DNA of 64,000 nt from SB11 sp964584305 (GTDB lineage Bacteria; Bacteroidota; Bacteroidia; UBA8524). This document shows, in pieces, positions 26,201 to 35,289 of the stretch (its first letter is position 1; each line of letters starts with the position of its first letter). Location of the stretch: contig CAZOZL010000001.1 in the NCBI GenBank assembly GCA_964584305.1, positions 310,001 to 374,000 on the forward strand, in the 5' to 3' direction. The position numbers and the translations under genes were made by a program. The notes below the pieces were generated by a model that worked only from the letters and a program-made list of their open reading frames with translations, did not search any database and was not told where the DNA came from.

Positions 26201-26876
26201 AGATACAGTAGCAAGAAACGAGTTTGCTTATAATGATACTAATATTTTTACTGATGCTAATGCCTTTCAGTATAGAATAAAAGGGATAAACCTGTGCAAC
26301 CAAAATTTTTATAGTGATACACATACCAATATTTTGCTTAAAATAATAGAGCCTGAAAGGTTTGAAAGTCAAATAGATTGGACTAAATATATTGGCTGGG
26401 AGAATGGAGTAAGAAACTACGAAGTGTATAGGCGAAACGATGAGGAATTAGTATTTCAGTTTTCAGGAGGTGTGGGTACAGACACTACTAATAGATATGA
26501 TGATGGTTTGAAAAATTTTGTGCAACGGTATAGAATAAAAGCATGGGAGAATGAGGTAAACCCCGACACCACATGGTCAAACGAGGTAGAAATACGGTTT
26601 GCCCCTGTACTGTGGGTACCCAATGCCTTCACCCCAAATGATGATGGTTTTAATCCGCAGTTTCTCATTGTTTCTGGTGCGGTAAAATCATTCAATATTA
26701 AAATTTTTAATAGATGGGGAGAGCGGGTTTTTGAAAGTAATAGCACTCAAAAAAGCTGGGACGGCACGTATAAAGATAAAAAAAGCCCCGAAGGCATATA
26801 TACCTACCTTATTCGCTATACTGGTGGTGATAATCTTATTAAAATACGAAAAGGAAATATTACCCTTATTCGCTAA
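23283..26876 (+). CDS. Giant secreted protein with gliding-motility/T9SS type B sorting domain (paralogue 1)
   Basis: 1197 residues from GTG 23283. Signal peptide, then RATHLIGGSMNYE, the start of a family with a conserved Cys-rich N-terminal module (YRDCNATT, PPQGADCP, FARCCRNT). The middle is a series of PKD-like repeats of about 90-100 residues with the pattern TYxW..GG.I....V.WG..G...V..ET..GC.GD. The last ~90 residues (VWVPNAFTPNDDGFNPQF, FNRWGERVF, WDGTYKDKKSPEGIYTY) are the type B T9SS sorting domain. Exported across the outer membrane to the surface; likely adhesive. It is followed by a paralogue 151 bases downstream. Function not known. Confidence 0.88.
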   Translation: MQRLTKQLILLLILCFFSIEGRATHLIGGSMNYERIGVFGNFVRYRVTLRLYRDCNATTQLDNTITIGVYNNDFTNSKYQNISFTLLSKKKVDPPQGADCPSNVKVCIEEGIYSKTIDLPKSTIGYHLIFARCCRNTGQINIPDNNGQSYYALIPPTNIVNSSPKFVGVPAPYICINDSTTYLNSATDADGDSLSYKIVAPWRGGSSTNPKPSPPLTLNLPLPAVTYRIGFSGVLPFNINGVAEIETSTGLTTMLAPQQGLYSMAIEVTEWRNGVALSTIRRDVQIIAIVCTGNTPLIAPQIGSFNKTVNAGETICFNIVSSDADVPAQDIVLSASGSVFGDDPNWQGPKATFTTKTAKGTVTSEFCWTTSCEQGNATPYTFVVNAMDNGCPPKSKNVTFSITVNKFLGQVSFSGSAILCENDTAKIYTTPDIVGLKYKWETGEGAIVGSDSDATVKVNWGAPGNDSLLLTQTNLLGCKSPQYVYPVQIGAYPAKLNLPADTVCQFSNNNLYEILPTSGSTYTWFASGGAIESNPMPHQATVQWGAVGNAQVGVYETTNFGCVGDTNWKNIAITKPLADSIYGSKSVCPNIKGLEYIAYNGTFGSTYQWSVEGGTIANGNGNDTVIIDWGGIGTGKVKMVETTKWGCIGNLVEINIIKNHVLQGFRPVGNDSMCEFTQGIPYTVVNTKGSEYFWQATGGSVIQDDSTNNVIVDWEKFGDAEISVFEISYDSINNIPCIGAPVILDIVLHPIPQADIINGKFKVCEGDIGQQYTLNGFAGSTYSWKLNNDTLGFTGQGTKTVGVNITDTGKYNIDVIETSIYGCVGDKTDALIKITPKPKTAPIIGAKIVCFPNFSPIQYRTSGLDSSTFKWFINSGTIDSGDATNTIYTTFSGQSNNTIAVVETSKDGCAGDTVSTSVFADNPKLDINFITVGLPDNFIHLDWWLDDAPLYNRNFAIERKLATATPDDPWQRVDTVARNEFAYNDTNIFTDANAFQYRIKGINLCNQNFYSDTHTNILLKIIEPERFESQIDWTKYIGWENGVRNYEVYRRNDEELVFQFSGGVGTDTTNRYDDGLKNFVQRYRIKAWENEVNPDTTWSNEVEIRFAPVLWVPNAFTPNDDGFNPQFLIVSGAVKSFNIKIFNRWGERVFESNSTQKSWDGTYKDKKSPEGIYTYLIRYTGGDNLIKIRKGNITLIR

Positions 26877-27027
26877 TTTTGATATGCCTAATCCTTGGTG
26901 GAGGTAAATAACTATTATTATTGTATAATTTATACTATTTGATACAACATATTGCTTTTATTTTAGTTCTACCATAAGTAATAGCATACTTTGGAATAAA
27001 TATTGTAAATTGTATGTATAACGGTTA

Positions 27028-30000
27028 ATGAGACTACTCAATATTAAACATATTATATCGCTTTTTTCACTTTGTTGTATTGCATTGTCAACACAGGCAA
27101 CACACTTGGTGGGTGGAAGCATGAGTTATGAATATGTTGGGCGTTTGGGTAATGGTAATTTTCAATACCGTGTTACACTAAAGGTATATAGAGACTGTGC
27201 TGCATCAAACGTTGCATTTGATGATATAATCTCAATGGGTGTGTACAATGCCACTAATAGTAGAAGTTTAGTTCGTGTATTTTCTTTTAACAAACTGACG
27301 GAAGTAGCTGTTGACCCTCCACGTGGTGCAAACTGCCCAGATGCTCCCATTGTTTGTATAAGAGAGGCTACCTATAGCCGTTTAATAGATTTGCCTAGGT
27401 CAGATTTTGGATACCATTTAGTATGGAAACGGTGTTGTAGAAATACGCAGCAAAATATTATTGATGATATGGGGCAAACATATTATGCCTTTATTCCACC
27501 TACAAATATTAGGAATAGTTCGCCCTTTTTTACTGGTGTTCCAGCCCCTTATATTTGCCAAAACGATACTACTATATACTTTAATGGGGCATCAGACCCT
27601 GATGGTGATTCGCTTTCGTACAGGTTAGTACACCCTTGGAGCGGGAAAGATCAAAATGACCCTACTTTTACCCCGCCAAGTAATATAGCCATCCCTTTTA
27701 CCAATGTTCGTTACCGTTCTAGTAGCGGGCATAGTTCAGCTCAACCCTTTGGCACAAATGGGTTAGTAGCTATAAATCCCTACAATGGCTTAACTACAAT
27801 GCTATCTCCTAATTTGGGTAGGTATGCTTTGGCTATTGAGGTTACAGAGTGGAGAAATGGTGTAGCACTAAGTACTATACGCTTGGATGTGCAAATGATT
27901 GTTATTTCTTGCAGTCCTAATAACAAGCCCAATATAGCCCCAACAACAGGCAATTTTAATAGAACTGTACAAGCAGGCAATACCATATGTTTTGATATTG
28001 AAGCGAGTGATAAGGACCTTAATAAAATTGGTAATAATCAAGTTGCCCAAAAAGTAACCATAAACGGTAAAGGAGATATTTTTGGAGCAACAGGCTGGAA
28101 AGGACCTGTGGCAACATTTACTACCAAAACTAATTCAACGGTAGTTCGCTCACAATTTTGCTGGACACCCAGTTGCGACCAAGCTAGGAATGGCGCATAT
28201 AACTTTGTTGTAGAAGCTATTGATGATGGTTGCCCGCCAAAAAACAGAAACGTAACCTTTAATATTATAGTCGAACCTTTTATTGGTCAACAAAATATAA
28301 CTGGTCCAATAAATGTGTGTGAAAAAGGAGCTGGAGAAACCTACTCAATACCCTTTACAGCAGGGCATAAATACCAGTGGACGGTAATTGGCGGAACTAT
28401 TTCAGGTGCTGATGACCAAAGCTCGGTAGTAGTGAATTGGGATGTTGCAGGAGTGGGTAGGATACGAGTTATAGAAACCAGCGTGGGTGGTTGTGTGGGC
28501 ATACCCGCCGAGCTTTTGATAAATATATCGGTTAAGCCTCCTTTAAGAAACATTGCGGGTAATGATACCATTTGCGAGTTTACTACTAATAGCATATATC
28601 AAGTTCCTTTTGTTGCAGGTAGTACTTTCCAGTGGTTTATAAGCGGGGGGGGTACTATTATAGCGCAACCACAACCCAATCAAATAGCAGTGAACTGGGG
28701 TACAATAGGCAATGCCGAAATATTTATGCTTGAAACCAATACTGCTGGATGTGTTGGCGATACTAATAAGTTTCCTGTTGTTATCACCAAACCTTTAGTA
28801 GATACACTATTTGGTAGCCCATCTGTATGCCCCAATATATCAGGAGTACGTTATTATATTATCCCTGCAAACGGAGCCACCTACCAGTGGTTTGTAGAAG
28901 GGGGTGTAATTGCCAGCGGAACAGGAACTTCTGAAATAACAGTGGACTGGGGCGAGATAGGTACAGGCTTTGTAAAAGTAATAGAAACACTGAAATGGGG
29001 CTGTATAGGTGATACTATTAGCTACCGAGTAGAAAAAGAATACGAGCTAAAAATTATTATACCTATTGGCGATAACTCCGTATGCGAATTTACTTCTGGC
29101 GAACGCTACGAGGTAATTAATACCAATGGTTCACAATATTTTTGGACACTTAGCGGCGGCGCAAAAAATAAAGATGATAGTGCTTATTTTATCCTTGTAA
29201 ACTGGGGTGCTGAAGGCAACGGATATGTGGAGGTAATAGAAAGAAGCTACGACTCTATTAATGATAGGGAGTGTATTAGCCTGCCCTCAAGGCTGCCAGT
29301 AGTTATAAACCCTATACCCAAAGCCAATGAAATTGTGGGCACTTTTGTGCTGTGCCAATCAACGGGTGAATATCACTACACGCTAAATGGTTTTGCTGGC
29401 TCGTCATACATTTGGCAAATTAATGGTGATTCATCAAACATAGCAGGGCAAGGAACAAACACGGTAACTATAAATTGGACTTTAAACGGACAGTTTACCC
29501 TTTCAGTATTAGAAATAACAAAAGATAGCTGTACCAATTTGGTAGTAGATTCAGTAGTTATCGTTAATATAAAACCAACCACTACACCCATAGCAGGCGA
29601 TAGCATTGTTTGCTTTCCATTTTATATCAATAGAAACTACACCACTACTGGCTTTGCAACCTCTACCTTTAATTGGTTTATAAATAGTGGCACTATTAAT
29701 AGCGGTAATGGAACGCCTACCATTAATGTAGATTGGTCGGGGCAACAAGATAATACCCTCCAAGTAATTGAATCATCTGACAAGGGTTGCCTTGGAGATA
29801 CCATTTCTATTGCTGTTTTTGCTGATAATCCTGAACTAAAAATGCGTTTTGTTTCGGTGGGTTTCCCTGATAATAGAATGGAAACTATGTGGGAATTAAA
29901 CAACGCCCCTCGGTTCAATACTCCATTTACTATACAACGTAGTGTTGCAGGTACTGGCAACTGGCTATCGGTGGGTACAATACCTAAAGAAGAGTTTACC

Positions 30001-30654
30001 TTTACTGATAAAAACATCAATACCGATGCTACTCCTTTTGATTATAGAATAAAATCTCAAAATTTATGCAATAGAGATATCTTCTCCGATGTACATACTA
30101 GTATTTTATTAACAGGAGATAAATTTAATGACGATTTATACTCAGTATTTATTAACTGGACGAGGTATAAAGGCTGGGCAAATGGAGTACGCAACTACGA
30201 AGTATATAGAAGTAATGATTTTAATCCTGCCTACTTCCTATCAAAAGATCAAGGAAGCGACACCATAGACTCATATACTGATGGATTTGATAATTTTTCG
30301 CAGCGATACCGTATCAAAGGGTACGAGAATGGCGGAAATGGCGATACCAGTTGGTCTAATGAGATAGTTTTCAATTTCGACCCTGTAATATGGGTTCCCA
30401 ATGCCTTTACCCCAAACGATGATGGACTGAATAGCAAATTTCAAATTGTTTATGGTAGTATTAAAACCTTTAAGCTAATCATATACAATCGCTGGGGCGA
30501 GGTAATATTTACTACCAATGATATTGATGATAATTGGGACGGTACTTTTAAAGGCACGCCCAGCCCTGATGGGGTTTATATTTATATGCTTCGCTATTCG
30601 GGGGCAAATAATATCATAAAAAACCTTGCGGGCAATATCACTTTGTTGCGCTAA
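27028..30654 (+). CDS. Giant secreted protein with gliding-motility/T9SS type B sorting domain (paralogue 2)
   Basis: 1208 residues, colinear with paralogue 1 over its whole length. Signal peptide ending STQA, then THLVGGSMSYEYVG, the Cys-rich module (YRDCAASN, PPRGANCP, WKRCCRNT), PKD-like repeats and the sorting domain VWVPNAFTPNDDGLNSKFQIV / YNRWGEVIF / WDGTFKGTPSPDGVYIY. Protein similarity is high but the DNA is well diverged, so the duplication is old. A TACTTTG box at 26987-26993 may drive it separately. Confidence 0.88.
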   Translation: MRLLNIKHIISLFSLCCIALSTQATHLVGGSMSYEYVGRLGNGNFQYRVTLKVYRDCAASNVAFDDIISMGVYNATNSRSLVRVFSFNKLTEVAVDPPRGANCPDAPIVCIREATYSRLIDLPRSDFGYHLVWKRCCRNTQQNIIDDMGQTYYAFIPPTNIRNSSPFFTGVPAPYICQNDTTIYFNGASDPDGDSLSYRLVHPWSGKDQNDPTFTPPSNIAIPFTNVRYRSSSGHSSAQPFGTNGLVAINPYNGLTTMLSPNLGRYALAIEVTEWRNGVALSTIRLDVQMIVISCSPNNKPNIAPTTGNFNRTVQAGNTICFDIEASDKDLNKIGNNQVAQKVTINGKGDIFGATGWKGPVATFTTKTNSTVVRSQFCWTPSCDQARNGAYNFVVEAIDDGCPPKNRNVTFNIIVEPFIGQQNITGPINVCEKGAGETYSIPFTAGHKYQWTVIGGTISGADDQSSVVVNWDVAGVGRIRVIETSVGGCVGIPAELLINISVKPPLRNIAGNDTICEFTTNSIYQVPFVAGSTFQWFISGGGTIIAQPQPNQIAVNWGTIGNAEIFMLETNTAGCVGDTNKFPVVITKPLVDTLFGSPSVCPNISGVRYYIIPANGATYQWFVEGGVIASGTGTSEITVDWGEIGTGFVKVIETLKWGCIGDTISYRVEKEYELKIIIPIGDNSVCEFTSGERYEVINTNGSQYFWTLSGGAKNKDDSAYFILVNWGAEGNGYVEVIERSYDSINDRECISLPSRLPVVINPIPKANEIVGTFVLCQSTGEYHYTLNGFAGSSYIWQINGDSSNIAGQGTNTVTINWTLNGQFTLSVLEITKDSCTNLVVDSVVIVNIKPTTTPIAGDSIVCFPFYINRNYTTTGFATSTFNWFINSGTINSGNGTPTINVDWSGQQDNTLQVIESSDKGCLGDTISIAVFADNPELKMRFVSVGFPDNRMETMWELNNAPRFNTPFTIQRSVAGTGNWLSVGTIPKEEFTFTDKNINTDATPFDYRIKSQNLCNRDIFSDVHTSILLTGDKFNDDLYSVFINWTRYKGWANGVRNYEVYRSNDFNPAYFLSKDQGSDTIDSYTDGFDNFSQRYRIKGYENGGNGDTSWSNEIVFNFDPVIWVPNAFTPNDDGLNSKFQIVYGSIKTFKLIIYNRWGEVIFTTNDIDDNWDGTFKGTPSPDGVYIYMLRYSGANNIIKNLAGNITLLR

Positions 30655-30735
30655 AAATTTTTGTGTTCAAAAAACTCGCAGTGGTAGCAGTACAGCAATG
30701 ACGAGTGTGCCTTCATTCCTGTTCCCTTCTATTCA

Positions 30736-30754
30736 TTTCCTGCGAAGGCAGGAA
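30736..30754. repeat. Short palindromic repeat in the 30655-30987 spacer
   Basis: TTTCCTGC-GAAG-GCAGGAA is an inverted repeat. The rest of the spacer holds low-information mosaic text (ATAACCCCCTCCCCACTATTAG and CCCTTCCCCCTTATGGGGAAG) of the same general kind as the 12.6 and 50.6 kb spacers. No gene is seen. Confidence 0.5.
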
Positions 30755-30952
30755 TCTATCTTTATAACCCCCTCCCCACTATTAGCACAACCAAATAAGT
30801 ACCCTTCCCCCTTATGGGGAAGCCAAATTGTGGTACAAGTAAAAACGGCACTACATTGGTAGGGGCTTGTGGTAATTGTGCCTCACTTATAATTTCGGGT
30901 GAGGCAAAACCAAAAACTTATATCAAACTCATGTTAGTATAATAAAGTGTGT

Positions 30953-30960
30953 TAATTTTG
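30953..30960 (+). promoter_or_regulatory. -7 box (TAATTTTG) upstream of the glutathione peroxidase gene
   Basis: TAATTTTG matches TAnnTTTG and lies 27 bases before ATG 30988. Confidence 0.4.
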
Positions 30961-30987
30961 CTATCCTTATAACCCATTTAAAAAAGC

Positions 30988-31581
30988 ATGAAAAAAGTGA
31001 TAGGTATAACCATAGTATTAGCAATAGTAGCAGGCATTGCAATAGCATTTACACTGCCAAAAAACGATAAAAACCCTGCACGTAAAGCAGGTGAGCTGAA
31101 AGGAATAGATTTTCACGATTTAACTATTATAAGTTTAGACGGAACCGACTCGCTAAACTTTGCAAACTATAAAGGCAAAAAAGTACTATGTGTTAATGTA
31201 GCAAGCAAATGCGGATATACATACCAGTACAAAAATTTGCAAAAACTACACGAGAAGTACAAAGATAAATTAGTGATTATTGGGTTTCCTTGCAACCAGT
31301 TTTTGGGGCAAGAAGCAGGCACAGCAGAAGAAATTGAAAATTTTTGCCAAAAAAATTACGGAGTATCCTTTTTAATGACAGAAAAAATTGAAGTGAAAGG
31401 AAAAAATCAACACCCCGTTTATCAGTGGTTAACCAAAAAAGAAAACAACGGTAAAAACAACTATAAAGTAAGCTGGAATTTTAATAAGTTTTTGGTGGAT
31501 GAAAACGGCAATCTAATGGCTCACTTCGGCTCAAAAACAAAACCTTTTGATGAGGAATTGGTTAAAATGATAGAGCAGTAA
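30988..31581 (+). CDS. Glutathione peroxidase family peroxiredoxin-like enzyme, membrane-anchored
   Basis: 197 residues. Residues 4-22 are a membrane-spanning or uncleaved signal segment, so the enzyme faces the periplasm. The thiol-peroxidase fold follows: catalytic Cys75 in VASKCGYT (Cys, not selenocysteine), FPCNQFLGQEAG with the conserved Gln and the second Cys region, and VSWNFNKFLVD with the conserved Trp. Bacterial Cys-type members usually use thioredoxin rather than glutathione. Reduces hydroperoxides. Flanking promoters suggest it is a single-gene unit. Confidence 0.92.
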   Translation: MKKVIGITIVLAIVAGIAIAFTLPKNDKNPARKAGELKGIDFHDLTIISLDGTDSLNFANYKGKKVLCVNVASKCGYTYQYKNLQKLHEKYKDKLVIIGFPCNQFLGQEAGTAEEIENFCQKNYGVSFLMTEKIEVKGKNQHPVYQWLTKKENNGKNNYKVSWNFNKFLVDENGNLMAHFGSKTKPFDEELVKMIEQ

Positions 31582-31651
31582 ATAATTTTATTTTTACTAA
31601 AAACAAAAGACTAAAAATAGCAAAAAACATACTCAACAGCTTCGTTTTTTC

Positions 31652-31679
31652 TTGAATGGCTTATTTATTGCTAATTTTG
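31652..31679 (+). promoter_or_regulatory. Promoter candidate (TTG-N17-TAATTTTG)
   Basis: TTG at 31652-31654 and TAATTTTG at 31672-31679 precede the TTG start at 31706 by 26 bases. Confidence 0.45.
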
Positions 31680-31705
31680 TAGTAACAATAGTTTGAAAGC
31701 CTAAT

Positions 31706-32437
31706 TTGCAAAAATTACTACTCCTTTTTCTTAGCCTCATTTTTTCAGGCACTTTGCTTGCCGAAAGGATAAGCAAAAATGTGGAAGTGTACCAAGCACC
31801 AAGTGAACGTGCTTTAGCACGGCTGTATGCTGGCAGCAATGTTTATGTAGCCGAGTATAAAAACGGCTGGGCAAAAATTGTAACCGTAGTTAGTACCGCT
31901 ACCCAAAATTTTGATGAATATACCTTAGAGCTCAACCCTCGCACAAGGCTGTATAGTACAGGCAAAGTACATGAAGTAGGCAGGATATACGGCAAACTAA
32001 AATTGCAGGGCTTATACAACTATACCGATAAAACGGTAACCTTTGAATTGATAGGCTATATACGTGCCTCACAAATAGACACCAATTGGATACCCGAAAA
32101 AAGATTAGTACAACTAATAGACTCTACACAAAGCAAGATAAGCTATACTGATGTACTGCCCGATATTACCAAATATAATTTTTTCGTATCAACGGAAGAT
32201 AGTGGCTTTATTGCTTTCCAGCTAAACGATATAAAAGGGTTGGATTTTAAAAACCCCATAGAGAGATTAAAACTTATTTTTTATGAGCAACGTTTGGTAG
32301 CCATTTTTCATAAAAATCCCTTTCCGCTTCATGCAAAAGAGGTTATCCAAATAGATGGGCGAGAAAATCTTATTTATTTGCGTGATTTAAGTGCCGCCGA
32401 AAAAAAGATTTTTGGCGAGTTATTTCTAAGCCTCTAA
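31706..32437 (+). CDS. Secreted protein of unknown function with SH3b-like N-terminal segment
   Basis: 243 residues from TTG 31706. A signal peptide (LLLLFLSLIFSGTLLAE) is followed by a stretch like a bacterial SH3 domain (NVEVYQAPSERALARLYAGSNVYVAEYKNGWAKI). The rest is beta-rich with no motif I recognise. SH3b-like domains bind peptidoglycan or peptides, so a cell-wall role is possible but not shown. It lies 124 bases after the peroxidase gene with its own promoter-like site. Confidence 0.6.
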   Translation: MQKLLLLFLSLIFSGTLLAERISKNVEVYQAPSERALARLYAGSNVYVAEYKNGWAKIVTVVSTATQNFDEYTLELNPRTRLYSTGKVHEVGRIYGKLKLQGLYNYTDKTVTFELIGYIRASQIDTNWIPEKRLVQLIDSTQSKISYTDVLPDITKYNFFVSTEDSGFIAFQLNDIKGLDFKNPIERLKLIFYEQRLVAIFHKNPFPLHAKEVIQIDGRENLIYLRDLSAAEKKIFGELFLSL

Positions 32438-32601
32438 GTTTTTTTCTAAAAATCAATCAAAGATTATACTTTACAAAAGGGAAGTGGATAGTTCAGCCCA
32501 CTCTTTCATCGCTTAAAATAGGGTGTTTATCAAAAACAGACAGGAAGTGATAATACTGGTATAATATATGCTTTGTATATGAAACTAATTACTCTATTTC
32601 C

Positions 32602-33636
32602 ATGAAAAAACTAAGTACAATACTCCTTTTTCTTTTTACAGTGAGTGTGTTTGCACAAAATACTATTACACTACCCAAAGCAAGTCCGCAAGCATCAGTA
32701 ATACAAAAAATTGGGCTCACCAATATACAGGTAAACTACCATAGTCCTGCGGTTAAAGACCGTACAGTATGGGGCGGTTTAGTGCCTTATGATAAAATTT
32801 GGCGGGCAGGTGCAAACGAGAATACCGTAATATCATTTACCCACAATGTAAGCGTAGGCGGGCAATCTCTACCCGCAGGCACATACGGTTTACACATGAT
32901 ACCTACAAAAGATAAATGGACTATAATATTCTCGAAAAACCATACCTCGTGGGGTAGCTATTTTTATAAAAAAGAAGAGGATGCTTTGCGTGTAGAGGTA
33001 ACCCCAAAAGTACACCAACATACCGAGTGGCTTAGTTATGCTTTTTTAAACAAATCAGAAAACTCGGTAACACTCTCGTTGTTATGGGGGAAATTAGAAA
33101 TACCCGTTAAAATTGATATTGATGTAAATGCCATTGTAATTGCCAATATAAAAAACGAATTACGCAATACCCCTGGTTTTACATGGCGAGGCTTTTATAG
33201 TGCCGCTGATTTTTGTTATAAAAATAATATTGAAACCCAGCAAGCCCTAAAGTGGATTAAAAATGCAGAGCGTTTTAGCGTAAACAACTTTAATGTATTA
33301 AAGCTAAAAGCCAATTTGCTTGAAAAAGCTGGCGATAAAGAAGAAGCCGAAAAAGTAATGAAAAAAGCCATTGCTTTTGCTAAAGAAGGCGAGCTAAATA
33401 CCTATGGCTACGAGTTAATAAACGCTAATAAAATAGATAAAGCCATAGCAATTTTTAAACTCAATGTGAAACGCAATCCAAAATCGTGGAATGCACACGA
33501 TAGTTATGCGGAAGCATTAGCAAAAAAGGGGAATAAAAAAGAGGCGATAAAACACTATAAAACTGCGCTTAAAAAAACACCCCCCAATGCACAGATAAAA
33601 CGTATTAACGATACTATAAAAAAACTAAAGGGGTAG
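32602..33636 (+). CDS. DUF2911 domain protein with C-terminal TPR-like helices
   Basis: 344 residues. Signal peptide to about residue 19 (VSVFAQ). DUF2911 covers about 25-175: the block NYHSPAVKDRTVWGGLVPYDKIWRAGANE and the LPAGTYGLHMIP element are characteristic. Residues about 210-340 form helical repeats of TPR type (AIAIFKLNVKRNPKSWNAHDSYAEAL is the clearest). DUF2911 proteins are common secreted or periplasmic proteins of this phylum; no reaction is known to me. A terminator follows. Confidence 0.85.
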   Translation: MKKLSTILLFLFTVSVFAQNTITLPKASPQASVIQKIGLTNIQVNYHSPAVKDRTVWGGLVPYDKIWRAGANENTVISFTHNVSVGGQSLPAGTYGLHMIPTKDKWTIIFSKNHTSWGSYFYKKEEDALRVEVTPKVHQHTEWLSYAFLNKSENSVTLSLLWGKLEIPVKIDIDVNAIVIANIKNELRNTPGFTWRGFYSAADFCYKNNIETQQALKWIKNAERFSVNNFNVLKLKANLLEKAGDKEEAEKVMKKAIAFAKEGELNTYGYELINANKIDKAIAIFKLNVKRNPKSWNAHDSYAEALAKKGNKKEAIKHYKTALKKTPPNAQIKRINDTIKKLKG

Positions 33637-33670
33637 AAACAAGTATTTACTATTCATCATTTTTGGTTTA

Positions 33671-33700
33671 AAATCCCGCAGGCTTGTTTGCGGGATTTTT
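33671..33700 (+). terminator. Rho-independent terminator after the DUF2911 gene
   Basis: AAATCCCGC (33671-33679) and GCGGGATTT (33690-33698) with a T run. Confidence 0.85.
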
Positions 33701-33799
33701 TTGTTGTGTTTTTAACCCAGAAAAGCGTCTTCCATCTACTTTAAATTTAAAAAACTCAAGACCGTTGCAAGGGGAAATCCTTAGCTTTAAAGCCTATAT

Positions 33800-33847
33800 C
33801 ACAAGCACTACAAGGGTAGGGCTGCGTACCCCCCTGTGGTGCTTGTG
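33800..33847. repeat. Long imperfect hairpin in the 33701-34102 spacer
   Basis: CACAAGCAC (33800-33808) pairs with GTGCTTGTG (33839-33847); inside, ACAAGGGTAGGG is partly complementary to CCCCCCTGTG. No similar element was recognised elsewhere in the window. The rest of the spacer is unremarkable and no gene is seen. Confidence 0.55.
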
Positions 33848-34102
33848 AGCAAATAAGAAGTTTGCCCGTGCCTTTCAGGCGGGCTTCCTTTGTCAGTATT
33901 GTACTAATACATTGCCCGCAAAATCAGGAATTGGTTATTATAAAAGCGGGTAGCAACACTTTATCTATTTTTACTTGTGTAACTTGGTATGTCCTTTGCT
34001 TAGTTGATGGGGAGAGTAAAAAGCTAAACCCTCTACTTTTTTTATACTTCTAACAATCGATCATTAAAAAAAACATAGTTTTGTTAGGATTTAACCCTTA
34101 TC

Positions 34103-35275
34103 ATGAAAAAACAAAATACTGTTGCGCGTTTTTTATTATTACTGCTAATTACAGTAAGTACTATAAGCAAGGCACAAATCACCATTTCGGCGGGAAATTT
34201 CCCGTTTGTAGCAAAAGTGCAATACCAATTGGCTGATTCAGCTACTATCCCCTCGTTAAATACTTCGGTAAATAGCTTTTGGGATTTGGGTAGCACTCAA
34301 AAAAGAGGTGGTTTTGAAACGAGATACTATCAAGAAATTAGTAGCAACCCTATATTTCCTACTGCAAATGAGAAAAACAAAGAGGTGGTTATTTTTGGTC
34401 CTTTATCGTTTTATCAAAATGTGTATGCCGAAAAAAGTACTGCTGGCTATGTATCATTGGGCATAGGATATGAGCAGCAAAAAGTAGGTCTTGGTTTTTT
34501 ATCGGGCAACAACAATGATACGGTAGAAATAATAGACCAAACCTATGTTTTTGATGTTCCGTTTACCGAGCTTTCTTTTCCACTCACTATGGGTACTAAT
34601 TGGGTAGCGGCAACAAAAGCAGCAACAAAAATGCGTTTCACCATAGCATTAGTGGGCTATAATAAAACACCAGCACAGCTTATCAGCTATTTTCACTCAA
34701 GTCATAATGTGATAAGCCATGGCACTTGCCGCATACCTGCTAAGGGAAGTACGAGCAAAACATTGCCCGTACTTATGCTAAAAACTGAAACTATACGAGT
34801 GGATAGTTTTTATATTGACGGAATGCCTGCCAATATTTTTCTATTGGCTTCATTGGGCATAACTCAGGGTGATACGATACACAGCTACGAGTATCATTTT
34901 TTTAGAGAAAATGGGGGAATGCAACGCTTGGCTACTATTAAATTTGAAGACAACAGCTATACCACTGTAAAGAGTGCCAGCTACTCATCAGAGTTTGACG
35001 TACTTTCTGTGGGAGATTTAAGCATACAACAAGGTGTTTTGGTATATCCCAATCCTGTGGTAAATAATAGTTTTACGGTGCAGCTTAATAGCGCAACAAG
35101 CCCGCCTGTATTTACCGTTTCTGATGTTTCGGGAAAAGTACTTAAAACAACTGTTAACACAACAGGAAACGGAATATATACAGTGCAACTACCTGCTAAT
35201 ACTGCAAAAAGTGTTTATTTTTTAAATGTAAATAGCAATACTAAAACTACACTTATAAAGTTATTAGTTAAGTAA
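34103..35275 (+). CDS. Secreted protein with T9SS type A sorting domain
   Basis: 390 residues. Signal peptide to about 25 (VSTISKAQ). The central ~270 residues have no recognised domain. The C-terminal ~80 residues are a type A T9SS sorting domain: VYPNPVVNNSFTV, VSDVSGKVL, then a terminal Lys-rich strand (KTTLIKLLVK). Exported across the outer membrane and surface-attached or released. Only 14 bases separate it from the next gene, so the two are probably cotranscribed. Confidence 0.85.
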   Translation: MKKQNTVARFLLLLLITVSTISKAQITISAGNFPFVAKVQYQLADSATIPSLNTSVNSFWDLGSTQKRGGFETRYYQEISSNPIFPTANEKNKEVVIFGPLSFYQNVYAEKSTAGYVSLGIGYEQQKVGLGFLSGNNNDTVEIIDQTYVFDVPFTELSFPLTMGTNWVAATKAATKMRFTIALVGYNKTPAQLISYFHSSHNVISHGTCRIPAKGSTSKTLPVLMLKTETIRVDSFYIDGMPANIFLLASLGITQGDTIHSYEYHFFRENGGMQRLATIKFEDNSYTTVKSASYSSEFDVLSVGDLSIQQGVLVYPNPVVNNSFTVQLNSATSPPVFTVSDVSGKVLKTTVNTTGNGIYTVQLPANTAKSVYFLNVNSNTKTTLIKLLVK

Positions 35276-35289
35276 ACCACACGGTAGTA

